From: Deltaproteobacteria bacterium
Lineage (GTDB): Bacteria > Desulfobacterota > JADFXK01
Length of the DNA: 7,211 nt
NCBI GenBank assembly: GCA_015233285.1
Contig: JADFYA010000187.1
Coordinates: 1-7,211 of the forward strand
Reading direction: 5' to 3'
The notes below the pieces were generated by a model, which was not told where the DNA came from, ran no database searches, and saw nothing but the letters and a program-made list of their open reading frames with translations. A program made the position numbers and the translations under genes. Below are positions 6,445 to 7,211 of the stretch, piece after piece. How positions within the stretch are numbered: the first letter of the stretch is position 1; each line of letters begins with the position of its first letter.

Positions 6445-6972
6445 ATGAGCTTCACATTGTGGTTTACGGGCCTATCCGGTTCCGGCAAGAGCACTCTGGC
6501 CAGCTTGGTTCGTCAGAGATTAACTGGACGAGGTTACCAGGTAGAAATGCTAGATGGAGATTCAATGAGAACAACTCTCTGCCGAGACCTCGGCTATTCA
6601 AGACAGGATAGAGATGAGAACGTAAGACGTATTGGGTATGTTTCTTATCTACTCAACAGACACGGAGTTATCGCTATTGTTGCGGCCATCTCACCTTTCA
6701 AAGAAGCTCGGTCTAATAATCGCGTCTTGATAAAGCATTATATCGAAGCCTTCTGTTGCTGTCCCTTGACGGTAGTCGAAAAACGTGATGTTAAATGTCT
6801 GTACACTAAAGCAAGGCGAGGGGAAATCAATAACTTTACCGGTGTCTCAGATATATATGAGGAGCCAACCTGTCCTGAGATCACAGTCTACACAGACAAG
6901 GAGACCGTAAAACAAAGTTTAGAGAAAATTTTGCATTACTTATTGACTAATCAACTAATTATTCCGTCCTGA
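6445..6972 (+). CDS. cysC: adenylylsulfate (APS) kinase
   Basis: A 175-residue cytoplasmic kinase that phosphorylates the 3' position of adenosine 5'-phosphosulfate with ATP to give PAPS, the sulfo donor. Visible family signs: P-loop GLSGSGKST (9-17), LDGD (36-39), the APS-binding DRDENVRRIG (55-64), GVIAIVAAISPFKEAR (74-89) with the usual phospho-Ser at 83, and the lid region EKRDVKCLYTKARRGEINNFTG (112-133). Most family members have KGLY where this has KCLY (Cys118). It is somewhat shorter than E. coli CysC (about 200). An in-frame TGA at 6439-6441 fixes the ATG as the earliest start, but no strong ribosome site precedes it. The gene is more AT-rich than the operon and lies between two transposase fragments, suggesting a separate origin. 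It could supply PAPS to the sulfotransferase upstream, though that link is inferred. Confidence 0.9.
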   Translation: MSFTLWFTGLSGSGKSTLASLVRQRLTGRGYQVEMLDGDSMRTTLCRDLGYSRQDRDENVRRIGYVSYLLNRHGVIAIVAAISPFKEARSNNRVLIKHYIEAFCCCPLTVVEKRDVKCLYTKARRGEINNFTGVSDIYEEPTCPEITVYTDKETVKQSLEKILHYLLTNQLIIPS

Positions 6973-6973
6973 C

Positions 6974-7144
6974 AACTCCTTTGGTATAGCCCCTACGTTC
7001 AAGTGACCGTTCCCAGGGTTCCGCCTGAAGAAACTTGGAGCGCTCGATCTTCATGGCCATGTTCAAAAGTAATCCAAGTGCCTGAGATATGCCGCCAAAA
7101 CCTCCAGGGTTACGGTGCTGCTTAGGAAAATTACAAAAAGAACT
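6974..7144 (-). pseudogene. IS256-type (Mutator) transposase N-terminal fragment
   Basis: The minus strand reads open from just below a stop at 7145-7147 to a TAA at 6959-6961. Within it, ISQALGLLLNMAMKIERSK followed by FLQAEPWERSLERRGYTKG matches the conserved N-terminal stretch of IS256-family transposases (LLN.AM.IER..FL.A.PYER...R.GY.NG). The similarity stops at GYTKG, just where cysC's 3' end begins on the other strand. The following K-P-K-T region, the DDE domain and a proper N-terminus are all missing. It is a dead fragment about one-seventh of a full transposase. The family call rests on remembered motif patterns but is distinctive. Confidence 0.72.
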
Positions 7145-7211
7145 TTACACTACTACAACGGAAGTTCCATTTTAGGGACGAGCGTTTGAGGCATCAAAAA
7201 ATAATAAAATT

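Noticed and set aside
1..7211. CRISPR array, tRNA, rRNA or riboswitch
   Set aside because: I saw no regularly spaced repeats, no tRNA-like cloverleaf with a CCA-end pattern and no conserved rRNA or riboswitch core.

Overview
The window looks like an accessory island in a bacterial chromosome. An intact five-gene, forward-strand operon of moderately high GC sits between AT-rich flanks that carry pieces of four different transposase families (IS4, IS66, ISL3 and IS256 types). The layout suggests a Gram-negative: the solute-binding protein has a Sec signal peptide with no lipobox, and Shine-Dalgarno sites are strong. The style of the genes and IS elements would fit an IS-rich proteobacterium, perhaps a Desulfobacterota (deltaproteobacterial) lineage, but nothing here proves a taxon.

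Left flank (1-1107): the 5' part of an IS4-type transposase reads leftward off the window edge (518 to 1). Next comes an AT-rich stretch, a short forward-strand remnant of the C-terminus of an IS66-type transposase (702-845), and about 260 bases with no gene. A cluster of GATAAG/CTTATC repeats (1039-1079) lies just before the operon.

Core operon (1108-5999, + strand): a PAPS-dependent sulfotransferase of the Sulfotransfer_4 type; then a complete ABC importer in the order solute-binding protein, membrane permease, STAS-domain protein, ATPase. The gaps are 82, 42 and 44 bases, then a 4-base ATGA overlap. The importer belongs to the family in which an ABC_sub_bind (TrpX-like) binding protein works with a BPD_transp_2 permease and an ATPase carrying a DEHTAALD Walker B/D-loop. 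The odd member is the 416-residue protein between permease and ATPase. Its first ~100 residues are a STAS domain with an intact SSAG phospho-acceptor motif, and the remaining ~300 residues match no family I recognise. Its position and translational coupling to the ATPase suggest it regulates the transporter, by analogy with the STAS protein MlaB that binds the ATPase MlaF.

Right flank (6000-7211): an ISL3-type transposase N-terminal fragment (minus), an intact-looking APS kinase gene (cysC, +) that is more AT-rich than the operon, and an IS256-type fragment (minus). APS kinase makes PAPS, the donor a sulfotransferase uses, so both ends of a sulfate-activation and sulfonation route lie in one window. 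cysC is nevertheless separated from the operon by IS debris and probably has a different history.

The best candidate for something undescribed is the STAS-fusion protein inside an ABC importer operon, together with the sulfotransferase at the operon's head.
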